This document shows positions 23,765-35,465 of a stretch of DNA of 64,000 bases, piece by piece. The notes under the pieces were generated by a model, which made no database searches, was not told the origin of the DNA, and saw only the letters and a program-made list of their open reading frames with translations. Position numbers and translations under genes: made by a program. This DNA is from Sclerodactyla briareus (taxonomy: Eukaryota; Echinodermata; Holothuroidea; Dendrochirotida; Sclerodactylidae): positions 186,001 through 250,000 of the forward strand of contig JAODTK010005802.1 in assembly GCA_026419785.1 (NCBI GenBank), in the 5' to 3' direction. Within the stretch, counting starts at the first letter, position 1; each line of letters begins with the position of its first letter.

Positions 23765-24480
23765 TATTGCAAATTGTGCATGTCGGTTCCATAACGCCAA
23801 CGAGTCTTGCAGTTTAAATGGGCAGATATCAATGGGGAAAATTCCCAAAAAGATCTCGGTGTGGATTTTGATTCTACATTGAAACCTTCCAAGCAGTATG
23901 CGGGAGCTGCTAGAAAAGGTTCTCGGATCCTCGCTTCATTGAACCTAATTTCAGTCTTCTTGGCAAAAAAATTGTTGTCGGACTGTTAAAGCATTGGTAA
24001 GACCCTCACCTGGAGTATTCCATTCAAGTGTGGAATCCCTCGTTTCTCAAGAGATGAGCTGTTAAAGGAGGGCTACAAGATTATTAGTTCCTCTCTGCAA
24101 GATTTGGCTTATAATAGGAAAGATTACATGTGTGCCCAGCGTCTTCGGTCTGACTTCAATGGAATTGAGGCGAATTCGTGGTAATTTTTGATTCAGGTCA
24201 AATTGTCCATGGCTTGATTGACCTATCCTTTGACAATTGCTTTTTGAATTTCTTAATATTACCATTTATTAGGCCATTGTCTCAAGCGCGTGGTAAACAT
24301 TGCAGATCAGACATTCGGGAAGTCTTTCTTTTTTCTTCTTTTCCCAAAGAGTGCTTAATAGCGGACAGCCGCCTGCAGATGTTGTTTGGTCTAAGAGTGC
24401 CTTCAAGAAGAGTCTTAACTTGTTTTTCAGGAATTGTGGGAGAATTCTTCAAGTTCTTTTGTTTCACTTCTGCTTGGGTA
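23765..24480 (+). pseudogene. LINE reverse transcriptase C-terminal remnant (CR1/jockey-like)
   Basis: This is the distal part of a non-LTR retrotransposon reverse transcriptase, the thumb region and its C-terminal tail, which copies element RNA at a nicked target. The parts read in order across changing frames. First is a 'K.qivHVGS..p' region near 23770. Then comes SQKDLGVDFDSTLKPSKQ at about 23848-23900, matching the widely conserved 'eKDLGV..d..LkpS.Q'. Next is a 'hLEYsiQVWNPSFLKRDELL' region near 24010-24065, and then 'LQDLAYNRKDYMCAQRLRSDFNGIE' near 24098-24170. The last part is SQRVLNSGQPPADVV...SAFKKSLNLF near 24340-24440. At least four frame changes and stops exclude function. The clade is uncertain. 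Confidence 0.75.
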
Positions 24481-26049
24481 GTGGGTGTGGGCCACTGTGG
24501 GGTTGTTCTGAAGACTCAGTTCCTTCCGGGCCCCTTCCCTAATAATCGGATGATGATGATCGGAACTGGATACCCGCTCTTATACCTATTCTTATCGCAG
24601 TCTTCACTTTTAAAGACCCTCTTTCACTAGTTGTTCGACTGATTGACACATTGTTTTGGGGGTAAGAAGCCATCAAAAGTAGATAAAAAGTTGAAGGTTG
24701 TTTATTGATACTTGTTGGACGTTGTTTGTTTTGGGTCTTTTCTGCTCAACCTAATTTCTGTGGCGTGAAGGGATGTATAGGCTGAGTCCTCGCTGCTCAT
24801 GGATACTTGTGTTTTATTCAAGCACTCCATGGGCCAGGGAACAGGTAATGAGTGCCAGATTTGACCAGCCAGCAGTAGATTACCCATAACTGATCTAGAG
24901 GGTATAAACAGGCTTTTTCAGAAATCTCAGGTTAAAGGTCATCTAGAGCGTCATTGCTATCCAATTTCGCAAGGATGTGTATGAAGCTCACCTCTCCATG
25001 AAGGTGCTACAATCGGTTGTTATTGAAGGTCAAGAAATTCACAGGTCGTTCATTGGTCATCTGACTCGGAGCATTGAGTAAGAAGTGGGAGGACCGGACA
25101 GCAAATGCTCGTGCACATGTTGTCTTACCATTGGTGGCCTTTCTAAAAAAAATCGGGATAATTCTGTACAAAATTTGAATTTGCTGACAACACCAAGTCA
25201 AACTAGGAAGTCGCCCTGATGACAATGCTGTGATGCTATATATATTAGGGATATTATGTGTAATGGGGTCTTATTTCCCAGCTGGTGAATTTTTATGCCA
25301 ATGCCTGTAAGTGCAAAGTGAATGTACGTAGTAGGTAGACCCTTTTTGAAGTCCCTAGGGGCTTAGTGCCTCCTTCAGTTTGGATTGAGTCAAGATAATT
25401 CAGCAGGTGAACTCAGGAAGAGATTTCCAGTGGTAATTTTTTATACTTCTTGTCTAACTCTGACTCTTTCCAAGTGTAGATTCCTTACTTACTCACAAGA
25501 AACATCCAATGGCGGCCCTGCCAATTCACTCAATTGTCTGAGGGAAGGTCACTGATTCACATGTTGGATATTATGTACATGTAAGTGACTGAGATTGAAG
25601 GTTCCCTTGGTACACACTGGCTTTCTAGGATGACACTTGAGACACTGTGTAACATAAATGTGTCATATAATGTCTGTGGGTAAACTTTACCTACCTATGA
25701 ACCTAACCCTTGGTAAAACGAATGTTTGGCAAAAAAGCCTAGTAGCAACTGACCTTCGGTGATATTTTGTTTAACACAATTGAGGAATTCGAGCTCAAGA
25801 AAGAATTTCAATCCACCTGTTTTGGCAGAGCATATCTTGTGTGTCGTGAAAGGGGAGGGAGCCACGGATGAACCATGAGCACAAATCAACGCAACTCGTA
25901 TACTCGACCTTAGGTTGAGGTTGTGAGGGGCCGGGCGAACCTTAAAAAGCTTTTTTTTATTTTCCCGCTCGATACTTAACGATTGCAAAACATGTCCCAA
26001 AATCGCTAAAACGAACGCAGTTGAATCAGTTGGTGGGTTTCACTATCCT
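24481..26049. other. no gene recognised
   Basis: This stretch lies between two LINE tails, and part may be non-coding LINE or other element DNA. Frames of 60-100 codons (for example 25695-26000 -) lack any known motif. Confidence 0.35.
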
Positions 26050-26275
26050 GAGGAGGAACGCTCTTATTCATAGCGGAGACAGGTCTAGATCGTACCGCTT
26101 GCATCTCTTCTTTTCTAGTGAAGAAGGGTCCCGTAGAGAATTTGGATCAAGTCTTTTTCCTGTTATGCCCACAGGTGTGGAATAATGTCCCACAGCACAT
26201 TAGGGATTCCTCATCTTTGCAGTAGTTTGTAGACTACATACTAAAAAAACCCATATTTTGTTAGTTACTTTCACT
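26050..26275 (+). pseudogene. second LINE reverse transcriptase tail
   Basis: A segment reads RSRSYRLHLFFSSEEGSRRE (about 26085-26140) and then FGSSLFPVMPTG. After that come GVWNNVPQHIRDSSSLQ and FVDYILKK (about 26173-26250). 'WN.lP.hiR.s.SL..F...L' is the typical end of non-LTR reverse transcriptase polyproteins. A stop and frame changes interrupt it. It lies about 1.6 kb after the first LINE remnant and ends differently, so it is probably a separate insertion. Confidence 0.55.
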
Positions 26276-28138
26276 TTCAACAATGAAATCATATGTATCA
26301 ATGTGAAATTAGCTTATGAGTTACTCATCCATAGAGAGGGATGAAACACTATCATTGCTATTGTTTATGCGAGAGCTAATTGAGTGTCATTATAAAAATG
26401 CGGATGAGCAATCCCCGTACACACCAAGCCTGCAATCAACATTCCAATGAGTTTTTACCTCGTAATGTGCTACAACAATTGGCCTATCTATGTTTTGCAA
26501 GGTGCCAGCGTTGATCGTCTTAGATACTTTTCCCACATAAAGCGAGGAAATGTGGTGAGGTCTGTGAAAAACAATGACATAATCTGTGGGAATAAAATTG
26601 AAACCATCCGATTGGCTTATAAACTAGGGAGGTCAAACATTCTAATTGATTGCTGCTATGCTTGTTCTCATGTAAAACATGACCATTATCATACCAGGTT
26701 GCCACATAAGGGTTAGGGCACTTTGATTGATCCATTATTCTCTTCCACGCTCGTTTCCGAAAGTACCTCCCAAATTCAGAAATCTGGTGCTTTTCAGGAA
26801 ATGTTCAGGAAATGAATGATTCCAGGAAAGTTCCCCCAAAAAGGCAAACTATTAACATTTGACTCATGTTTGCTTGTTGCTTCATTTTCTACGAGAGACA
26901 CCTTTCCTCTCCAACTTTTCTGTTAAATGGTCCTTTCTCAGGCTGTGTTCATATGTGTAGAGGCATAATCAGGAGAAATTAAACCAACTTCAGGGAATTT
27001 GGGTCTCCCAGGGTTTCAGTTAACCCGGATCTCTGGTCCCTGATGCAAAGATATTCCCAGGGACGCACAAGAGGAATAAGGACCGTGCGTCCCTGGGATG
27101 CACGTGTTTTGAACATCGACGCACCATGATACGTCTTCTAAAATCGTCTTCAGAAGATTATGCCAATATCCAATGTTACCGATTCATTATTCAGCTTTAG
27201 TGTCAAGTCAATACTCCTCCGATTCCATCCTTTTTATTGGCATGCAATGATTTTGGGCTCCCGGCGAAGGAAACAAATAATTATATGCCAGCTTTCAAAG
27301 GCGATTCGGAAGCTCCACACTTTTGTGAATATCATAGAGTCACAATAAGCGCGGCGGCTACTATATCAACCCGATCATCTCTCCGCATACAGTTAACATC
27401 AATTAGGTTTTGCACTGACCTTGTGTTAAGGTCAAAAACTCCTACAGCCGTAGCGGTCGCCAATTCGCCAGAATATTGCTGTGGCTTGTGACTTGCGTAG
27501 ACCTACGGTACTCAATGACATGAAAGAATGGATTGATTCACCAATTTCTCACTGGATACAACGATGATATTTAGTAGTTTTCGCAATGATTTTAGCACAT
27601 ATTCTCAATCAAATTCCAGGCCCTGTCTTGCTTCAGTTATCATGCCAAACGGGCAGTGGTTATGTGGTAGCATAGGGCTATCTCTTCGTAGTGTGAGTGT
27701 GTCTCTTTCATATGTACAGTGTATAGGGTGATGCACAGCATATACCTAGTTATGTTACGGCTGAATGAACGATGTTTTGGAGTTTTATTCCCTCGGGGAG
27801 AGGGCAGGTTCGACGAGGAGGGGGGGGGGTTGTCCGGCGCTTGTGGAAATTGCAGAACATTAATCGCTTCACGGTGTTTATTTTAATGTGGTTTACGTAA
27901 ACAATAGTTATCGGTACAGTAATAAGCATGCATTTTGTGTGTTGTACATTGTAAACTAAAAAAACTTTTGAAAAAACTTTTGCATATAGTTGGGCATATG
28001 TCTCCCAGTGTATTCTTTTCTTATTTTGCATAAAATAATTAAGTGGGACTCTCCAAAAACTCTGTCTCCATTTTAGGGAGAATGAAAATAAAATGTGGAA
28101 GCACTGTGTTCATCTTCTATTACTGCATCTCTCGTCAG
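26276..28138. other. probable intron, nothing recognised
   Basis: Open frames up to 93 codons occur (26447-26716 + and 27750-28031 -). None carries a recognised domain. An imperfect palindromic phrase around 27050-27110 ('tcccaGGGACGCACaag ... GTGCGTCCCtggga') could form a hairpin of about ten base pairs. Confidence 0.35.
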
Positions 28139-28400
28139 CAATCAGCTACACAGCGGCTCTGCCAGGCGATGGAACAGACTACACCTCACTAACACCTGTC
28201 ACCATCGACCCAGAGACGCCTTCCGCTACGTCACGATAGTGATCGATGAGGACCTCATTGTGGAAGATCATGAAGAGTTGATCCTCAAGATTGACAGCAT
28301 CAGCCATACCCCATTCTCGACGCGGACTGTGGGCGCCGTTGTGCCACCCCAGACCCTGCCAGTGTAACCACAACGCTTACCATCATTGATGACGATTGCG
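28139..28400 (+). CDS. Calx-beta domain exon C (frameshifted)
   Basis: The acceptor 'ctctcgtcag' ends at 28138. In phase 1 the exon reads AISYTAALPGDGTDYTSLTPVTIDPE, the Calx-beta 'vsY.T..G.A..GtDYt' strand. After a frameshift near 28215 it reads FRYVTIVIDEDLIVEDHEE and then LILKIDSISH, the Ca2+-binding 'DED.ivEdhEeL.l.I' motif. After a second shift near 28350 it reads DPASVTTTLTIIDDDCG. The 262-bp length matches the other exons. The GT after DDDC-G (28401) is a weaker donor than those of exons B and D. The frame may instead read on into 28401-28545, where GVSFYPS followed (after a shift) by QEEFTLYTSIEDDKISQ looks like the start of a following domain. Confidence 0.8.
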
Positions 28401-28545
28401 GTGTGTCTTTTTATCCTAGCCACGTATTCAGGAAGAATTTACTTTGTACACTTCCATCGAAGATGACAAAATCTCTCAGATTACACAGCCCTCTATAACT
28501 TTCAAAACATCATCCAAGAATGTTCCAATCCACACCCATGTTTAA
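28401..28545 (+). CDS. possible continuation of exon C into the next Calx-beta domain
   Basis: Directly after DDDCG the same frame gives VSFYPSHVF. One base over, the frame reads QEEFTLYTSIEDDKISQ followed by ITQPSITFKTSS until a stop at about 28543. 'GVSF.ps.ysV.Ee' is how a Calx-beta repeat often begins. If so, no intron follows exon C and the gene reads through. It could equally be chance intron sequence. Confidence 0.3.
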
Positions 28546-28911
28546 AATTTCATTGGTATAAAGTTTGATACTTACAGCTAATTCTTGGCCGTAATAATTG
28601 GGGAAATCACCACAACCACCTGTTTTTTTCCAGTCTTGTCTTGTTTTGAACATGGTTTTGTGAACAGAAGTGTTGTCACTCGGGGCTCGATTTTGGCGAT
28701 CCTATTATTCATATTGGGCACATGCAAGACGACCACGAAAATCTTGCATGATATCTTAGAGTACCACGGTAACACAGATTTTAAAACAACTTGTAGGCAG
28801 TTATTGAGATTCCTGACTGATTCCAGGTAAATATTTGGTAATTCTCACCTGCCAAAGACCAATATGGGGAATGAATGATTTCTAAACCTTTTCTTAACTA
28901 CAATAATTCTG
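28546..28911. other. no gene recognised
   Basis: This short stretch between exon C and the next TR316 copy has two overlapping frames of 65 and 81 codons (28575-28830) on opposite strands and no domain. Confidence 0.4.
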
Positions 28912-30183
28912 AATGTGATAACTCGATCCTAGCTGCATGATGTAGTTCATGTATGGTACGTGGGTTTCCCATAAAGAGTACATGTCTACATAACCATGTT
29001 TTTGAGGTCAGATAAAAGGTCACCTGAGATCAATGAGGTCTGGAAATCTTGTGAACCCGATGAGTCGGAATGCTTGGCTCAGTCAGCTGAAATTGGCATG
29101 CCAGCTTTCCCATGATGAGTACACAAATCTGTTATTCTTGCCTGTGGATTGGGTCTTCGGGGGCAAAAAATTGGGAGAAGGGGAAAAACGGATAGTTGCC
29201 AGAATTTTGCTTGTGAACACTGGAGCCTACTTGCGTGGATGAAGTTCGTACTTAGTATGTGGGTTCCCTATGATGATACATGAACCCTATCGTCTTGGGG
29301 TCAACAATGTCACAGTCTAAAACCTGTAACCTGATGATTCCCAAATGCCTGACCAACAAACTTAAATTTGGTTCACAGCTCTCTGATGGCAGGGTACTAC
29401 AACATCTTCATTATTTTGGTTCAGACGGGGGACCGATATTGTGGTGAAAATTTTTGAAAGTCGGAAAACATTGGATCTTTTTCGCTTGTGAAAACAATTA
29501 CTTGACCATACCTGAATCGATGAAGTTCACACTTGGTATGTGGGTACCCCCCATAATGAGTACTTTATGCCCATTGTTTTGGGTCAGGTCAGAGGTAATC
29601 TAAGGTTAACAAAAATCAACGTACGTCAGAAATCCTTGTTAACACTGTAAGTCCTGGTGCATGGCATTCAGGTTTAAATTTGCAATGCTACATTCCTATG
29701 GAAGTACATGAGCTCCATTGGTTCCGGTATAGACGGCTGTCATTGTTAGAAAAAATATGAATGATTTATTTTGGCAACTTTAAGCTTGTTTGAAACACAA
29801 TACTTTTACCTCACATGAATGGAACAAGCTCATACTCCTACTGGTATTGAGCGCTCCATAATAAGTAACTATGGTCAAAATTGCTTAGCTTGGCAAAATG
29901 AGGACAGTCCCTAATGTTTTATGTAGGACCGGACAAAATGATTTTCAGGCCATCTTCATTGTTAACCCGATAACTTGCGCCCCACTGGCATTAGAACGCC
30001 AAACCTATTTGGTAAGTGGGTGTTACTGCCGAGTACATAAACTGTTTTCGGAGGGCAGGGGGGGGGTTTGGGGAGGTGGTTAGGCATGTTCTGAGGTCAA
30101 AGTCTGTAAACCTTGGGAACACGATGTTAGCTTTGAAAGATACAGTAAAAGTTGAGAAATCACTGAGCCTTCCGACGTCCTGG
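28912..30183 (+). mobile_element. TR316 element, diverged copy
   Basis: Core landmarks occur near 28915 ('gtgataactcgatcc'), 29213, 29495, 29800 and 29960. AGGTCA clusters are visible but decayed. The 3' end reads 'gagaaatcactgagcc' and CTGG near 30180. The copy is older-looking than those at 12 kb and 31 kb. No 5' hairpin was found. Confidence 0.6.
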
Positions 30184-30799
30184 GTCAGATTCAAGAATTG
30201 TTTTCGTCCATGTGCGTTTACAAGTTGTTGATCGGAATGTGTGGAAAATCGGAAATTCTGGTCTAGCACTGCCTCTAGCTTGTGATCTGATTATTGTGTC
30301 TGTGGTCACCTTGGTCTTGAGCCCTAAAACATCCATTTATATCTGCACTGATTTGGTGGTTTGAGCCACAGCACCATTGGTTAGTTGTTCAGACATTCAG
30401 AAGCATTCCTTCGCATAGAATTAGAATGAATAATGAGTTGGAAATGAATAGCCTCCTGCCATTTACTGTTCGATTCTGACGCTAAATGCCTCCCAAGAAC
30501 AGTCTCAACTTTTTTCTTTATAGGGAGTGTGGGAAAAAAAATTTTTTCTTTGAGTTTGTTGTCTTCTCCTGGGTTAACGTTTGTAGCTGTAGGCTTGTCA
30601 TGAAGGACTAAGTTCCTTCCGACCCGTTCCCCTTAGCTAAAGTAAAATAGACTGGTTCCTTAGTTAACTTCTTGTTTTAGTAGGAACCCGGTTCGAGAGT
30701 TTGCCCACTCATTGCTGCAACGACAGCACCATTGGTGGGAACTTGTTGGTAGACCGGACATCCCGTACAAGATGGGATTCTCGGTGGGTATGTATTTTT
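30184..30799. other. no gene recognised
   Basis: This is short unique-looking sequence between two TR316 copies. Confidence 0.4.
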
Positions 30800-32560
30800 G
30801 ATTCCTTGACGAAGTCAGAGGAATTATGCAGTCACGTCGTTGTGTGTTGTGTGTGCGGGTGTTTGTGGTGTGTGTGGTGTGTGTAGTGTGTGTGTTGACG
30901 GCCCCAGCTTGTAAACAAGATAACCTGATCAGGTCTGGGTAGGTTAAGCTCATACTTGGCATGTGTGTTCCCCATGAGAGACCTGAACCCTATTGTTTTT
31001 TGGGGCAGGTTCAGAGGGTCATGAGGTCACCAGAGGTCAAAGTCTTGGAAAACCTTAAACACGTAAAGTCCAGAATGGTTGGTCTGATTCAAGTTGAAAA
31101 TTAGTGTATATAGCTTTCTTATGGGGAGTACAGGAACTCATTGTTTTTGGTACAAAGGTACGGGAGTGAATTTATCGGACGAAAATAGAATTGCGAAAAT
31201 TGATATTTTGGCCATGTTCGGTCGTAACACGATAATCGACCCCACCTGGATGGATGAAGCTCATACTTGGTATGTGTGTTCCCCATATGAGTACATGACC
31301 CATTGTTTTGGGGTCAGGTTGCCCCCAAAGATCAGAGGGTCATTCTGAGGTCACCGAGGTCAGAAGTCTGAAAACACTTGGTACAACACGAACAGTCCAG
31401 AATGGTGGGTCTGATCAAGTTGAAATTAGGTGTATTCTTCTTATGGGGAGTACAGGAACTCTATTGGTTTTTTTGGTACAGGTCGGGCGTGAATTTTAGT
31501 CGAAAATAGAATTTTTTAAAATTTGGATATTTTTGCCAATTTCGGCTCGTAAACACGATAACTCGACCCCACCTGGATGGATGAAGCTCATATTGGTATG
31601 TGTTTCCCCAATTGATGAGTACATGAACCTAATTTTTTGGGTCAGGTCAGAGGTCATCTGAGGTCACCAGAGTCCAAGTTGAAAAACCTTGTAAACACGA
31701 TAAGTCCGAATGGTTGTCTGATCAAGTTTGAAATTGGTGTAAAGCTTTCCTTATGGGGAGGACAGGAACCCTATTGTTTTTGTTCAGGTCGGGAGTGAAT
31801 TTTGATCCGAAGATAGAAAATTTGAGAAAATTGGATATTTCAGCCAATTTGGGTTGTAAACCATGATAACTTGACCCCACCTGATGGATGAAGCTCATTA
31901 CTTGGTATGTTGTTACCCATGATGATTATATGAAACCCCATTGGTTTGGGTCAGGTCGGAGGTCATCTGAGGTCACCAGAGTCAAAGTCTGGAAAAACCT
32001 TGTAAACACGATAAGTCCGAAGTGGTTGTGGTTCTGACAATGTTTGAAATTAGGTGTAAAGCTTCATTATGGGAAGACAGGAACCCTATTGTTTTTGGTT
32101 CAGGGTCAGGAAGTGAATTTGATCTCGACGATCTCCGAAGATAGAAAATTTGTTGAAAGATAAAATTTAATATTTTAGCCCATTTTGCTGTGAAAATGAT
32201 AACGTGACCCCACCTGGATGGATGAAATGATGAAGTCATACTGGTATTGTTTTTTCCACATGAGAGTTTATGAACCCTTTTGTTTTGGGGTCAGGTCGGG
32301 GGTCATCTGAGGTCACCAGGGTCAAAAGTGGACAACCTTGTAAATCCGATAATCCAGAACGGTGGCGTCTCTGCTTCAGGTGAAATCTGGTTCTTCCTTA
32401 TGGGGGAGTCCAGGAAACCCTATTGTTTTTTTTTGGTAAAGGGCGGGGTGAATTGAGGCTCATACTTGGTTGTGTATTCCCCATGATGAGTACATTGAAC
32501 CCTATGTTTTGGGGTCAGTGTTGGAGGCATCTGAGGTTACCAGAGTTAAAGGCAGGTTTC
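30800..32560 (+). mobile_element. TR316 element, well-preserved copy
   Basis: The 5' hairpin is clear: GATTCCTTGAC at 30800-30810, loop GAA, then GTCAGAGGAAT. A long GT-rich tract follows to about 30898, then about five core repeats with landmarks near 30913, 31226, 31552, 31858 and 32190. The repeat at 31641-31666 keeps an intact AGGTCA-G-AGGTCA-TCTG-AGGTCA block. The 3' end is missing, and family B sequence starts at about 32565. Confidence 0.75.
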
Positions 32561-32564
32561 AGAA

Positions 32565-33112
32565 TAAAAAATATGGTATAAGTCGTTTCTAATTTGCATA
32601 ATTTATGCGAAATTCAAAAGTTTGTCGGATTTTCACGATCACTTGGTGAATATGGTCTACCTTCAGTCCAAAACTTTTTAACAAAGATTCGCGGTCACTG
32701 GAGGGTCATTCAATGTACCTAATTGGCTAATTACTGCGAAATCTCCAAGTTGCGTGGATTTTCATAAAAACCTGGTGGGTATGTATGGTTCACCTGAGTT
32801 CCAAACTTTTTATCATGGAAATTCTGGGTCACTGGATTTTGCTGGCGTTTCGGGAAAACTGTAAAAACTGCTAAATTGAGTAAGCAGGGCAAATTGAGTC
32901 CAACATTCCAACAAAACTTTTACTCCTTGGTAGACAATTGTCAATAATCAGTCCTTTCGAACCCTGAAATTGTCACTGATTAGTAGCTGGTTATGTTAAA
33001 TGCTAATATCAAATCTTCGAGCGACCACATTTAATGCCGATAATTGTTTGCATGGTTATAATAAAGTAACCATGATCGCGAACCGGCGAGACACCGGGGC
33101 GATAGCCTTGTT
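32565..33112 (+). mobile_element. family B repeat, 3' half
   Basis: It carries 'taatttgcataatttatgcgaaattc', two copies of 'ggattttca.g...acttggtg.atatggt', the 'caataatcagtcctttcgaacc ... cactgattagtag' block, and the closing stem 'gatcgcgaacCGGCGAgacaccggggCGATaGCCttg' at about 33066-33112. TR316 core sequence follows directly. Confidence 0.65.
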
Positions 33113-34370
33113 TAGAAAAATGTGGGAATTGTGAAAAATTTGATATTTGGGGCAATTTTAGTGGTGAAGAGCATACCTCGACCACACATGGATGGATGAA
33201 GTCTACTTGGATGTGGGTTCCTCATGATGATCATGATCCATACTGTTGGGGTCGGTCAAAGGTCATATGAGAGGTCAAAGTCTGAAAATCTGGTGAAGAG
33301 GATAAGTCCAGAATGCTTGGTCCGATAAAGGTGAAATTTTGGTGCAGACAGGGGTCATTTTGGGGAAAGATTGGAAATTAAAAAAAAAAAAATTTGAGAC
33401 AATGACAGCTAGTGAGACATAACCGACCCACCTGGTTGGATGTAAAGCGTTATTGGTATGTGGGTTCCACATGATGATAAATGTCCCTATGTTTGGCGTA
33501 CGTTCAAGGCCGTAGAGGTCAAAGTCTGAGAATCTCGTGAAAAGGATAAGTCCAGAATGCTGGGTCCGGTCAAGGTGAAATTTTGGTGCAGATCAGTGGG
33601 TCATTTGGGGAAAGATTGGAAATTGTTTTTTTGTAAAAAAGATAGTTGGACAATTATAGCTATGAAGAGCCTAACCCGACCACCTGGGTTGGATGACGCT
33701 CGTACTTGGTATGTGGGTTCCCTGGAATACATGTCCCTATTGTTTGGGGTCAGGTCAAAGGGCATTAGAGGTCAAAGTCTGGAAAATCTCGTGAAGAGCG
33801 ATAAAGTCCAGAATGCTTGGCCCGATCAGGGGAAATTTTGGTGAAGACAGGGGTCATGTTGGGGAAAGATTGGAAATTAAAAAAAAAAATTTAAACATGA
33901 TATTGGGCAATTTTAGCTAGTGAAGAGAATAAACCGACCCACCTGGATGGAGTAAGCTCGTACTTGGTATGTGGTTTCCCCATAATAAATACATGATTCA
34001 TATTGTTTTTTTTGGGGCAGGTCAAAGGTCGTTGCGTTATTAGAGGTCAAGTCTGAAATCTTGTGAAGAGGCTAAGTAATTTACCCAAAATGAATGATCA
34101 GTCAAGAAGCTGAAATTTGTTTTGTTAGCTCTCAGAAGGGGTACAGAACCATATTGTTTTGGTGTACGACCAGGGATAAATTACGGGACAATTAGAAAAT
34201 TGTGGAAAAGTGTATTTTAGGCAATTTTACCTTGTGAAAAGAATAACTCGACCCCACCTTGATGGATGAAGTCAGATATGGGACGTGGGTTTCCCCATAA
34301 TTGAGTACATAGTCCTATTGTTTTTTGATCAGGTCAAATTTGCATTGAGGTAATGAGAGGTCCAAGTCCA
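33113..34370 (+). repeat. TR316 core repeats, truncated at both ends
   Basis: Core landmarks 'agtggtgaagag.ata.c.cgacc.acatggatgg' appear near 33162, 33407, 33658, 33908 and 34233. Spacing is about 250-325 bp, shorter than 316 bp in some units because the segment from 'ttctta.ggggagtacagg' is deleted. This internal deletion is shared by the adjacent units, so it probably spread by tandem duplication after it arose. Confidence 0.65.
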
Positions 34371-35465
34371 GGGCGTATGCCAGTATTTGTCAACCGGGGG
34401 GCGCGGGTCACCATTCAGCGGATCTGCCACCATCGGTTGGCGCGGAGAGCGGAAGGAAATTTTGAGGTTTTAACACACCCCAAATCGCCGGAAATGGCTC
34501 CTATCGCAGGGCCTGAGAGGAACCGTTTATACTCACACTATCGATTCAAAACAAAGTGCCTTCTCGTGGTGGAATTACAATGACAATCAAATTAATGATC
34601 TTGGCACTTCTGAATATATTAAATCTAAATGGAGGGTTTGGGGTTTTCCTTCTCCACATACCTACTCACAGTATATAAACCAACAGCCATAACGTGACAG
34701 CATTGATCCTCTGCCCGTCCGCCCATACATTATATGCCGGCGACACTTAACCTCATTAGGTCACTGATATGATTACAGTGCCGTATAAGTGAATATTTTA
34801 TCAGCCTGTGAGAACGGTTCTTATTATTTTAATGAATTGTTTATCTCTTGTTTAATCTTTAAGAACCAGAGAAGAATTAATGTGACAATCGGTTCATGTT
34901 AGAATACCCAATGTGTAGGTGTACTTGAACTGTGTATTATTCTCCTTCATAAACGTACACATTCATATCAGTGCTGAGAATCATGATAGTCAATAACGGC
35001 CTTAATCTCTTCAGTCGGACAGGAATGAGGCATCACTGGCGTTCGTTCATTGGCGCTGCAGTCTGAACTGTGGTAACGGCGCATCACCAATGGCATGAGA
35101 AGGAACACGACCATCGCCTGGAACTCAATGCATATTTCCATGGCCAGAGCAGTGTACCTTTCGCACGCCCCCCCCCTCCCCCCAATGCAGTGATATATGA
35201 GGGTTCATACTTGACAGCTTGCGCGGCGTTCCTTGTGTCATAGAAAGTTTTGAATGCGTAGTTAGCCCACCCATTAGCCGCATTCTCTCTTACTTTCTTG
35301 CCTCACATTATCTGGATGGACAATCAAGGCATCAATCCGTTCCAAAAAGTGTGAGGACGTGTGGATGGCAATTTACTATGCTGAGGCGTGCGGCTCACTA
35401 TTGGTTGGCGCGTAGCGCTCCCACGGGAATTTTGGCTTTTACAAACACCTCCTACATCGCCGGTA
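34371..35465. other. unassigned; two related GC-rich segments
   Basis: About 34388-34500 and 35385-35470 share the phrases GGTTGGCGCG, 'gGGAATTTTGG.tTTTACA' and 'ATCGCCGG.AATGGC' with small differences. Frames of 76 and 88 codons run through them. They may be two copies of one element's promoter or first exon (see the THAP-like candidate). Confidence 0.4.
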
